From Acidobacteriaceae bacterium (GTDB lineage: Bacteria > Acidobacteriota > Terriglobia > Terriglobales > Acidobacteriaceae), in contig PLCS01000014.1 in the NCBI GenBank assembly GCA_003134855.1, forward strand, positions 186,338 to 250,337: 64,000 nt of DNA, in the 5' to 3' direction. Numbering within the stretch: the stretch's first letter is position 1; each line of letters opens with the position of its first letter. The notes under the pieces were generated by a model that was given only the letters and a program-made list of their open reading frames with translations, did no database searches and had not been told where the DNA came from. This document shows positions 16,554 through 27,532 of this stretch, piece by piece. The position numbers were made by a program, and so were the translations under genes.

Positions 16554-17099
16554 CTATTTCTCAGGTGTAGCAGGTTTCCGCTTCTGCTCCGATTCCTTCC
16601 CGAATACAACTTGATAGTTCCTTGCGTAGAGAACGATCACGGTGATTACCACGACAGAGATCCATAGGCTTTCAATTGAGGTCATCATAGCTAAGGCTTG
16701 GCTGGCAGACATTCCCGAAAACAAGTTCCACACATATTGCGCAACCAGCCACACGGGAATCAACAGCAATCGACGTCTGAACTGGGCTGATTGTCGAGAG
16801 TTTTTGCCTAATGCTTTCGCTATTGCAGGTGCCGAATTCTCAACCTGGCCGATTGCTTTCCTTCGCCGAAAAGCCAGGATGGCTCCATAGAACAACGCAG
16901 AGGCGCACAGGAGCGCCGCGCCAACGTCGAGCGCATTGAGTGCCCAGTAATAAGCGGTCGAGTCTGAGCCGATTCCACCCTGCACGTTGGAATTGAAGTT
17001 GGAGAATTTTTCGCTGATACCTGGGTAGAACCAGATAGCGAGCAAAACGGTTAGCACGAAAAAGAGGGATGCGAAGAAGACCCTTCGAATTGCCTGCAT
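16554..17099 (-). CDS. Hypothetical membrane protein, four predicted helices
   Basis: A 181-residue protein with about four hydrophobic segments (residues ~7-27, ~55-75, ~110-130, ~140-160) and a charged C-terminal tail (KESEQKRKPATPEK). The ATG at 17099 has GGGAGTG upstream; the frame extends to 17141. Part of the small-gene patch with reduced GC. No family recognised. Confidence 0.55.
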   Translation of the reverse strand: MQAIRRVFFASLFFVLTVLLAIWFYPGISEKFSNFNSNVQGGIGSDSTAYYWALNALDVGAALLCASALFYGAILAFRRRKAIGQVENSAPAIAKALGKNSRQSAQFRRRLLLIPVWLVAQYVWNLFSGMSASQALAMMTSIESLWISVVVITVIVLYARNYQVVFGKESEQKRKPATPEK

Positions 17100-17274
17100 G
17101 GCTGCACTCCCACTGGCGATGCTGGAAGTATAATACGCCATACGCAGAAAAGCGGCCTGGCAGGGCCTCCTCTCCTAGTCCTTGCCATGCTTTAATTCAA
17201 GTTACATTGGAGGTGCATTGCAATACAAAATCCCTGCCTGGAAAACCGCTCGTTTGAGGAGTGGCTGAAGCGTA

Positions 17275-17547
17275 TCACATTCCCTGAAGGGTTCTTTCGT
17301 CGAGCTCCACGGAAGAAGCAATTAAGAAAAACAGCGACGAAAAAGGGATAAAGAATACCGGTTTCTCTGTCGGTGCTCCCTTCGACCGCTTCTTTGCATC
17401 GTGCCCCATTAGCTTTTCGATTTCGCGGCTTTCGATCCATATCCCGCCCTGCTCAACGCCGTGCAGCGTGACGGTGTAAGACGATTCTTCGCTTCTCAGA
17501 AGCGTGATGGATACTTCCTTTCCAATCAACGAATTCAGGCTTTGCAT
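17275..17547 (-). CDS. Small hypothetical protein
   Basis: A 90-residue protein. Its N-terminal half looks like a small beta-sheet domain (LIGKEVSITLLRSEESSYTVTLHGVEQGGIWIES), reminiscent of Sm-like or SH3-like folds, followed by a hydrophobic patch near residues 65-78. The ATG at 17547 has GGAG about nine bases upstream. The fold suggestion is inference only. The overlapping frame at 17192-17440 was not preferred. Confidence 0.5.
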   Translation of the reverse strand: MQSLNSLIGKEVSITLLRSEESSYTVTLHGVEQGGIWIESREIEKLMGHDAKKRSKGAPTEKPVFFIPFSSLFFLIASSVELDERTLQGM

Positions 17548-17611
17548 GCCGATTCTCCAGTCGAGGGCCCCATGTCTCAATTTTGAGACCTGTGATCTCG
17601 GTTATATGCTC

Positions 17612-21424
<3,813 letters not shown>

Positions 21425-21564
21425 TTCACTCCAATGGTCTTTCGCTGAAAAATCCGCTAAAATCGCTCACGCCTCGCCAGTTACTTTGAGAAATGGGAAA
21501 TTGGGTCAACTTCTGTAGGATAACGGAGTCTGTGAGTTGAGGCGATTGCAAAAAGAATGGGGAG

Positions 21565-22035
21565 CTATTTCGCCGCCGTCAGCGCCTCAACAGGCACTAG
21601 CATATCTTCCTTGCGCATGACCAGATTGGTGGCGTTCAGTGTGGCCAGCTCGAAGCCGTGGCCGTGCGTGATGGCGTCGGTGGGGCAGGCTTCCACGCAG
21701 TATCCGCAGAAGATGCAGCGGTTGTAGTCGATGTTATAGACCTTGGCGTAGCGCTCGGCCGAGGAGATGCGCTGCTCCTCGGTATTCTCCGCGGCCTCGA
21801 TATAAATGCAATTGGAGGGGCAGGCGGCGGCGCAGAGGAAGCAGGCCACACACTTCTCCAGGCCGTTCTCGTCGCGCTGCAAGACGTGTGCGCCGCGGTA
21901 GCGGGGCTCGAAGACCGCTCCGCGCTGTGGGCCAGGGCCGTCGGGGTAGTTCTCCACCAATGTGGGTTGCAGAATCTCCCCGAAGGTGATGCTCATGCCC
22001 TTGGCGATGCCCCGGATGTTGCCCACAATCGACAT
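21565..22035 (-). CDS. nuoI: NADH-quinone oxidoreductase subunit I, orphan copy
   Basis: A 156-residue ferredoxin-like subunit of complex I that carries electrons through two [4Fe-4S] clusters (N6a, N6b). Both binding motifs are intact: C-V-A-C-F-L-C-A-A-A-C-P, and C-I-F-C-G-Y-C-V-E-A-C-P. The N-terminal GMSITFGEILQPTLVENYPD is typical of NuoI. No other nuo gene lies nearby, so it is separated from the main complex I operon. Whether it serves complex I or a related oxidoreductase cannot be told from sequence. Confidence 0.88.
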   Translation of the reverse strand: MSIVGNIRGIAKGMSITFGEILQPTLVENYPDGPGPQRGAVFEPRYRGAHVLQRDENGLEKCVACFLCAAACPSNCIYIEAAENTEEQRISSAERYAKVYNIDYNRCIFCGYCVEACPTDAITHGHGFELATLNATNLVMRKEDMLVPVEALTAAK

Positions 22036-22074
22036 GAGGCCAGTATACGATGGATTGCGGCAAGGCTACTGTTC

Positions 22075-22125
22075 GGTGCGCAACCTTGTGTCCGTCCTTT
22101 CGGACGAGACAGCCGATTGCGCACC
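22075..22125. other. Nested hairpin upstream of nuoI
   Basis: An outer 9-bp stem (GGTGCGCAA 22075-22083 / TTGCGCACC 22117-22125) encloses an inner 5-bp stem (GTCCG / CGGAC) with a 6-base loop. It lies in the 137-base gap between the end of the repetitive lipoprotein gene and the nuoI start. It could end transcription of the former or structure the leader of the latter. Confidence 0.45.
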
Positions 22126-22172
22126 CTTTGACCTGACAACCGCGCCGTATAGTGCGGATGCTCAGCGCGAAG

Positions 22173-23861
22173 CTACTTCTTGGGATGCTCCTCCGCCTGA
22201 TGCTGCTGAGGCGCTGCCTGATGCTGCTGAGGCGCTGCCTGATGCTGCTGAGGCGCTGCCTGATGCTGCTGTTGCGGCGCAGCTTGGTGTTGCTGCTGCG
22301 GAGCCGCTTGGCGTTGTTGCTGCTGAGGCGCTTGGCGCTGCTGTTGCGGAGGCGCTTGACGCTGTTGCTGCGGGGCTGACTGATGCTGTTGTGGAGGCGC
22401 TTGGCGTTGTTGCTGCGGCGCTGATTGACGCTGCTGTGGCGCTGCCGGGCGTTGCTGTTGTGGAGCCGCCTGACGCTGTTGTTGCGGGGCCGCCTGACGC
22501 TGCTGTGGTGCTGCCTGTCTTTGTTGCGGAGCTGCCTGATGCTGCTGTTGTGGTGCCGCCTGACGCTGTTGTTGCGGAGCCGCCTGGCTGCGATTCGGCT
22601 GATTCTGGTTGACCTGACCGCGATTCGGCTGATTCTGGTTGACTTGACCCCGGTTTGGCTGATTCTGGGTGGCCTGGCCACGATTCGGCTGATTCTGGTT
22701 GACTTGACCGCGATTCGGCTGATTCTGGTTGACTTGACCCCGGTTTGGCTGATTCTGGGTGGCCTGGCCACGATTCGGCTGATTCTGGTTGGCTTGGCCA
22801 CGGTTCATCTGATTCTGGTTAGGCTGGTTGCGGCCGGGTGCGGTTCCCTGCGCTGGCTGAGCTGAATTCGGATGCATTTGCGCCCCGTTGCGCTGCTGCG
22901 CTTCCGACTGATTGCGCGCCTGCACCGCCGCCGGAGCTCTCACATTGCGATCTGCCGCAAGCGGCTGCTGGACGGCCATGCTGGCTGGACGGCCATGGTT
23001 TACGTTGGCAAACTGCGCCCGATTGGTGCTGGCAACGTGGTCATTCTGGATCTGTGCACGCATCGGAGGAGCATGCTCTTCATGGCGAGCCGCCAGTTCC
23101 GCGGGCCTGGCGCGCACTTGCAGTCCGCCCTGTCCGCCGTTGAAGCTCACCCGGACGCCGCCGCGGCGATCGTCGCGCATGGGGCGGTCGTAAATGTTAT
23201 GCACAATCGAAACATTCACGTTGTTATAGGAGCGGTTGTAATTGAAGTGCCCGCCACCCCAGTAGCCGCCCTGGTAGCCGATGCCGACATAGCCGTAGCC
23301 GTAATCGACTCCGCCGTAGAAGCCGATGTGCGGGCCCCAGTAGCCACGGTAAAAGCCATAGCGGTGATTGTGGTAGCCCCAGTAGCCGGGCGTCCAGAGC
23401 GCGCCCTCGTAGGGCGCCTCCACCCAACCGCCGGGAACCCAGTAATAGCCGCCCTGGCCCCAGCCCCAGTAGCCGGGTGTCCACAGATAGCCGTCGCCGG
23501 GAGACGGAGGCTGGTCGTAGTCGGGCAAGGGCGGCGGCGGCTGATCGGCGTATTCGACCGGCTGCGCGCCGTAGCCGGGATCGTCCGAACCCGGATCATA
23601 GGAGCCGCCCGCATCCGGCGGAGCGCTCTGCTGGGCGTAGGTGGCTGGCGCCGCGCCGGAGTCGCTGTAAGATGCTGGTTGCGCGGAGTTTGAATCGGCT
23701 GGGGCCAAATTGGCCGATGCCGGGTCCGAGGACTGATCCTGCGCGCCGGTCTGGGCGGAGCTGGCGGCAACTGGGTCCGGACTCTTGGGGCATCCGACGG
23801 TAAAAAGCACGACCGTCATGGCAAGCAACGGCACAAGTCCAAATCTACGCAAACAATTCAT
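22173..23861 (-). CDS. Repetitive lipoprotein with YXWxPGYW repeats and a Gln/Asn-rich tail
   Basis: A 562-residue protein with a lipoprotein signal ending LFTVGC (lipobox Cys near residue 23). A Ser/Ala/Asp/Pro-rich linker follows, then aromatic repeats of the YxWxPGYW type (YLWTPGYWGWG, YYWVPGGW, LWTPGYWGY, residues ~125-170) and a Gly/Tyr-rich region. The C-terminal ~210 residues are built of ten-residue NQNQPNRGQ-type units and then A-A-P-Q-Q-Q-R/H-Q units, probably disordered. Predicted to sit at the outer membrane facing the periplasm or surface. The ATG at 23861 is preferred, with GGAGAG immediately upstream; the longer frame starts with TTG. Function unknown. Confidence 0.75.
   Translation of the reverse strand: MNCLRRFGLVPLLAMTVVLFTVGCPKSPDPVAASSAQTGAQDQSSDPASANLAPADSNSAQPASYSDSGAAPATYAQQSAPPDAGGSYDPGSDDPGYGAQPVEYADQPPPPLPDYDQPPSPGDGYLWTPGYWGWGQGGYYWVPGGWVEAPYEGALWTPGYWGYHNHRYGFYRGYWGPHIGFYGGVDYGYGYVGIGYQGGYWGGGHFNYNRSYNNVNVSIVHNIYDRPMRDDRRGGVRVSFNGGQGGLQVRARPAELAARHEEHAPPMRAQIQNDHVASTNRAQFANVNHGRPASMAVQQPLAADRNVRAPAAVQARNQSEAQQRNGAQMHPNSAQPAQGTAPGRNQPNQNQMNRGQANQNQPNRGQATQNQPNRGQVNQNQPNRGQVNQNQPNRGQATQNQPNRGQVNQNQPNRGQVNQNQPNRSQAAPQQQRQAAPQQQHQAAPQQRQAAPQQRQAAPQQQRQAAPQQQRPAAPQQRQSAPQQQRQAPPQQHQSAPQQQRQAPPQQQRQAPQQQQRQAAPQQQHQAAPQQQHQAAPQQHQAAPQQHQAAPQQHQAEEHPKK
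22591..22830. repeat. 30-bp tandem repeats within the lipoprotein gene
   Basis: Eight consecutive 30-bp units start CGATTCGGCTGATTCTGG or CGGTTTGGCTGATTCTGG. Units alternate so that a 90-bp block (22591-22680) is repeated almost exactly at 22681-22770, a higher-order duplication. Each unit encodes ten residues ending in RGQ. The pattern suggests recent expansion by slippage or recombination. Confidence 0.85.
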
Positions 23862-23926
23862 TTCACTCTCCAATGGGCTGATGCTAATTGAAGAGTGCGG
23901 GGCTATTCAGCCCTCTATTGACCACC

Positions 23927-24796
23927 TCAGCGGCGCGCCCCCGGCGGCACGGACAGGCCGTGATTGTTGGCTGGTGGGGTAATGACAGGCTTGCGCTCGT
24001 AGCGCGGCTTGACGGTCTGCTGGCAGAGCATGGAGTCTTGTCCGCGCGCCAGGCCAGGAATCGAGGCCTCAGCGCCGCAGAGCCGCTGCTTCATCGACTC
24101 GGCGTCTTTGCCGCTGAGCAGTTGCGTGCGTTCAAGATTGCTGACCGGATCCAGATCGTAGCGGAAGAGACGGTCCTCGGGCTTCTCTTTGCCATGGTCG
24201 ATGTGGCTCCATGTGCCCATCAGTTGCCGTCCATTCGGCTCCGTCAGCAACGCGTAGACCTGCGTCAGCGCTGCACCCTGGGCGGGATTCGCGCTCCAGA
24301 TCGGCGCTGCCTGACTGCCGCGCATCCAGCGCGCCGCCCACATATGCTGCGAGAAGTCGTAGCGGAAGGCGGTGAAAAACGTCTCCGCCGCGCATGCGTT
24401 GCAATCGTCATAAAGAGCGCCCAGTTCCCGCGGCGCGCCGTCGGCCAGTAGCATCCAGTCGAGCAGGCGCAGATTCGCGCCCTTGATCAGCCGCCTGCCG
24501 TCGTGGCTGGTCAGCGAGAGGCTCCATACCGTGAAGGTGTCCTCCGCGAGGGGCGATTGCGGCGAGGCGCGCAGTGTAGTGACGACCAGCGCCGCGTCGT
24601 ACTGCACGCCGATCTCGCGAATCGCCGTCCAATCTTCGACGGCCAGCGAGCGCGTAACCCAAGCGACCACGTCCCGGTCCTGCGCGGAGTGGAAGTCCAT
24701 CCAGCGAAAGGGGTCCTGCTGCGCGCGCAAGGGCGCGGCGGCGAAGAGTATGGCTGCGAGAAGACCATAAAAAAGCGAGGAGGAAGCGAGCCGCAT
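23927..24796 (-). CDS. Secreted hypothetical protein
   Basis: A 289-residue protein with a signal peptide ending APLRAQ. Notable features are a D-D-C-N-A-C cysteine pair mid-protein, the segment WAARWMRGSQAAPIW, and a proline/basic tail that is probably disordered. It lies upstream of, and on the same strand as, the repetitive lipoprotein gene (65-base gap), so the two may share a transcript. It is divergent from the toxin-antitoxin pair. I recognise no family. Confidence 0.65.
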   Translation of the reverse strand: MRLASSSLFYGLLAAILFAAAPLRAQQDPFRWMDFHSAQDRDVVAWVTRSLAVEDWTAIREIGVQYDAALVVTTLRASPQSPLAEDTFTVWSLSLTSHDGRRLIKGANLRLLDWMLLADGAPRELGALYDDCNACAAETFFTAFRYDFSQHMWAARWMRGSQAAPIWSANPAQGAALTQVYALLTEPNGRQLMGTWSHIDHGKEKPEDRLFRYDLDPVSNLERTQLLSGKDAESMKQRLCGAEASIPGLARGQDSMLCQQTVKPRYERKPVITPPANNHGLSVPPGARR

Positions 24797-24902
24797 GAGT
24801 TCAGGTATAGCAGAGAGGCGTTCGAAATAGCTTCGTATGCTTTCTGGAGGCCTTGCGAAAATGTGGCTAGTGCAGCCGCAGAGAGAGTTTTCTTATCTAA
24901 TA

Positions 24903-24926
24903 GGATAATATATGCTACCATTATCC
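24903..24926. promoter_or_regulatory. Inverted repeat, candidate autoregulatory operator of the toxin-antitoxin pair
   Basis: Perfect 7-bp arms GGATAAT (24903-24909) and ATTATCC (24920-24926) end two bases before the toxin start codon. The left arm overlaps a -10-like GATAAT. Toxin-antitoxin operons are commonly repressed by the antitoxin binding such palindromes. The position would also block ribosome access. No good -35 box or ribosome-binding site is visible. Confidence 0.5.
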
Positions 24927-24928
24927 AG

Positions 24929-25264
24929 ATGATCGACATCCGGGAATATCTCGGCCATGACGGACGAAACTTCTTCGGGGAGTGGTTTGACCGGCTCAAC
25001 TCCGAGGCGGCGCGGCGAGTGATCACCGCACTCTACCGGCTGGGCTTGGGAAACTTCTCGAATGTGAAGGGAGTCGGCGGCGGGGTCTTTGAAGTCCGCA
25101 TTGATTTCGGTCCAGGCTATCGGATCTATTTCGGAAAAGACGGAGAGCGGATCGTCATTCTGCTCTGCGGCGGCACAAAGCAGCGGCAGCGGGAAGACAT
25201 TGCGCAGGCTGTCGAATGCTGGCATGAATACAAGTTACAGAAAAGGAGTGAGCCATGGCGTTGA
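24929..25264 (+). CDS. RelE/HigB-type toxin (Gp49-like)
   Basis: A 111-residue protein of the RelE/ParE superfamily, in the phage-Gp49/HigB-like branch. It has WFDRLNSEAARRVITALYRL in the N-terminal helices and GPGYRIYFGKDGERIVILLCGGTKQRQREDI across the core strands, including the conserved Y-R-I-Y and G-G-x-K-x-x-Q. Such toxins usually cleave mRNA at the ribosome. It precedes its antitoxin gene, the HigBA order, and overlaps it by ten bases. The first in-frame ATG close to the operator-like repeat was chosen as start (24929). Confidence 0.85.
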   Translation: MIDIREYLGHDGRNFFGEWFDRLNSEAARRVITALYRLGLGNFSNVKGVGGGVFEVRIDFGPGYRIYFGKDGERIVILLCGGTKQRQREDIAQAVECWHEYKLQKRSEPWR

Positions 25265-25566
25265 CGCGGGATTTTCGAGAGACGGTACAGGCGCGGGTGC
25301 GCGGCGACGAGGAGTTTCGCCGCGGCTTGCTGCGCGACGCCATTGATGCGCTGCTGGCGGGCGAGGGCGCATTGGGTCGGGAGATTCTGCGCGATTTCAT
25401 CAATGCGACCGTGGGCTTTCCCACGCTGGCCGAGCAGACCGGCATCCACGCCAAGACGCTGCATCAGATGTTCGGCCCCAAAGGCAACCCAACCGCCTCC
25501 AACCTCTTCAAAATCATCGCTTGCCTTCAGGAGCATGAGGGGGTTCGGTTGCAGGTGATGGCGTAG
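25255..25566 (+). CDS. HTH-type antitoxin partner
   Basis: A 103-residue protein. The C-terminal half has a helix-turn-helix (TLAEQTGIHAKTLHQMFGPKGNPTASNLFKII) like the addiction-module antidote family paired with Gp49/HigB-type toxins. The N-terminal ~45 residues are charged and helical and probably bind the toxin. It starts inside the toxin gene and so is translationally coupled. It is expected to neutralise the toxin and repress the operon, probably at the repeat at 24903-24926. Confidence 0.85.
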   Translation: MALTRDFRETVQARVRGDEEFRRGLLRDAIDALLAGEGALGREILRDFINATVGFPTLAEQTGIHAKTLHQMFGPKGNPTASNLFKIIACLQEHEGVRLQVMA

Positions 25567-25608
25567 GGCCAGTGGCCAATGGTCAGAAAACGCTGGTTGG
25601 GGTTCGTG

Positions 25609-25680
25609 GTCTCCCAAGTCCGAAAATCCGGACCTGGGGCGCCCATTGATATGTGGATGGTCGGACCTGTGCCACCCGCT
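25609..25680. repeat. Dispersed palindromic element, family B, copy 2
   Basis: Contains TCTCCCAAGTCCG / CGGACCTGGGGCGCCC as an imperfect stem, followed by GGATGGTCGGACCTG and GCCACCCGC, matching the order seen at 15641-15706. It lies between the antitoxin stop and the convergent AIPR gene and could mark an edge of the island. Confidence 0.6.
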
Positions 25681-25711
25681 GTAGTTTGCTCCAGAACTCA
25701 CGCCCATGGAA

Positions 25712-27460
25712 TCATTTATTGCTCTTCTTTGCGAATCGGGCACTCAAGTCTCTCAACACAGACTTCAACAAGTCTGGCCCTTTTGCTACTTTGTCGTAGT
25801 CTTTCTCTCCGCCCGTCTTTAGTTGCTTGGCAGCTAAGTTTTCGTATTTTTTTCTTACTCTCTCCCAAGGTTTTCGCAATGACTGCTCTGTTAGCAACGC
25901 GATATCAAGGGTTTCTATTGGTGAAGGATTCATATGTACGCACGCCGCGGTCTCGCAGACTGCATACATCGAAACATAGTACAGCAGATTACGGCGGTGG
26001 ATCGCCTCCGATTCCACGGTTTCGAGGAATGCTTCTATCTTTCTGGTAACCTCCACCACTTTAATGTACAAAGTCAGCGAGTAACGATCCTCTCCAGAAC
26101 TTTTCTTGCCAAAAATGGAGTCATACTTCTCGTCTTTGACAAGATATCCCTTTGGCCGCGCGCGGGCGTCGTCAGGCCGCTGTAGGACGATGGCAATCAT
26201 TGCTTGTGCAACCTCAATCACGCTAACGATGCTCTCAACAGGCTTACCCTTTTCCCTGTAATAGCCCTTGCGTCGGTCATAGTAGAGTCCTTTACTATGA
26301 AATGCTCCTTCTAGCTGGCGATGAATCGCGTCAGTGGTTCTAAGTGCCTCGGCAGGCATTTCGTTTTGGCTATTTGTACACTTAATGATGGCGTCTCTCG
26401 TAGACTTGTCAGAAATCTTGATGACGCGAACCATTAGGCGCCGGGCATCGTTCATCGGCTTGTCACCGCCAGCAAAGTGAGCGTATATCTGACGTGAGGT
26501 CTGTAGTCCGTTAACGATTTGTGGATCATGAATTTCTAATTCCAGAAAACCGGAGGTAGTGTTGGACTTCTCTGCTAAGATCGTAATGCCATTATTCAAC
26601 AGCCAGAATTCAGGTCCCCCCACGCCTTTGAGAGTCACAGCAATACCCCTGTTTATGTGGCTGTGAGGCCAATATCCTCGCACATTGGAATCGAAGAATC
26701 GTTCCGCAACCCTACCATCGGCGTCACTAATGAACGAGTAATAGTCCGGCAGTTTGACAAGGCCAATCTCCCCCTCTTCTGTGGACATGGGTTGTGAGGC
26801 CCACTTAAGAACCTTCTTATTTGGGGGACGGGTTTGTACCTGCATATACAAAACGGTAGCATTTGCAAAAGTGAATTTGGGTTCTGCATGAGAAAAGTAA
26901 AATCTGCACCGTTCTAATACTCGCCCTTTGGCCTTCTGACAATCGGCGTCCGGCTCTACGTCTTTCTTAATGATGTAGATGATCTCGATGGAGAGCGGCG
27001 GGGTTTCCCCAACGACTATCCCAAACTTGTCCTTAAACAATCGTATCAAGGCGATCAAATCCGAATGATAGGTTGAATGATAGTCGGCTTTGTTCTTTGA
27101 TAAATCCAGAAGATCGTCAATAAAATGATAGAGCTTGTCTACAGCGGTCGGGGAGAATCCTTCGTTGCTCTTGACTTGCATAATTATAAGCTTGAATTCT
27201 GGTCTTTCTTTCGGCTTTATTTCTGTCTCTGCGTCAACGAGTTCACCATTGGCTAAAATATAAAACGCATCGACTCCTCCGTCTTGACCAGCGCCAACAA
27301 TTCCTGATTTTAGCTCGCTGTCGCTCAGGTCGAATGACCTAGCAAACTGCTCTATGCAGTAGTACTCCCAGACATTAAAGCCTTTCGGCGGATTCGGGAA
27401 TCGATTCCTACTCCAATTGTCGAAGTTACTTTGTAAGGCTATTTCGTCATTTTTGCCCAT
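25712..27460 (-). CDS. AIPR-family (abortive infection phage resistance) protein with nuclease-like N-terminus
   Basis: A 582-residue protein. The central AIPR signature is clear: RFFDSNVRGYW (about residue 254), FWLLNNGITIL (about 285) and DPQIVNGLQTS (about 313). AIPR proteins are linked to phage resistance by abortive infection. The N-terminus has GQDGGVDAFYIL (about 60) followed by FKLIIMQVKS (about 92), a D...QxK pattern consistent with a PD-(D/E)XK-type nuclease fold; this reading is inference. I use the ATG at 27460 (MGKNDEI); the frame runs to 27532. The gene is distinctly more A/T-rich than its neighbours, suggesting horizontal transfer, and is next to a toxin-antitoxin pair. Confidence 0.85.
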   Translation of the reverse strand: MGKNDEIALQSNFDNWSRNRFPNPPKGFNVWEYYCIEQFARSFDLSDSELKSGIVGAGQDGGVDAFYILANGELVDAETEIKPKERPEFKLIIMQVKSNEGFSPTAVDKLYHFIDDLLDLSKNKADYHSTYHSDLIALIRLFKDKFGIVVGETPPLSIEIIYIIKKDVEPDADCQKAKGRVLERCRFYFSHAEPKFTFANATVLYMQVQTRPPNKKVLKWASQPMSTEEGEIGLVKLPDYYSFISDADGRVAERFFDSNVRGYWPHSHINRGIAVTLKGVGGPEFWLLNNGITILAEKSNTTSGFLELEIHDPQIVNGLQTSRQIYAHFAGGDKPMNDARRLMVRVIKISDKSTRDAIIKCTNSQNEMPAEALRTTDAIHRQLEGAFHSKGLYYDRRKGYYREKGKPVESIVSVIEVAQAMIAIVLQRPDDARARPKGYLVKDEKYDSIFGKKSSGEDRYSLTLYIKVVEVTRKIEAFLETVESEAIHRRNLLYYVSMYAVCETAACVHMNPSPIETLDIALLTEQSLRKPWERVRKKYENLAAKQLKTGGEKDYDKVAKGPDLLKSVLRDLSARFAKKSNK

Positions 27461-27532
27461 ATTGCAGTGTCCCCCTACGAGAATCATGGTACACCCTCCG
27501 CCTGGGATGACAAGCGTGGGTGAGGCACGCAT

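Noticed and set aside
17192..17440. An 82-codon minus-strand frame overlapping the small gene at 17275-17547
   Set aside because: The overlapping frame at 17275-17547 has the better start signal and a domain-like sequence.
21425..21564. A cobalamin or SAM riboswitch upstream of metH
   Set aside because: The 140 bases lack the conserved B12-box or SAM-riboswitch helices that I would recognise. A covariance-model search would be decisive.
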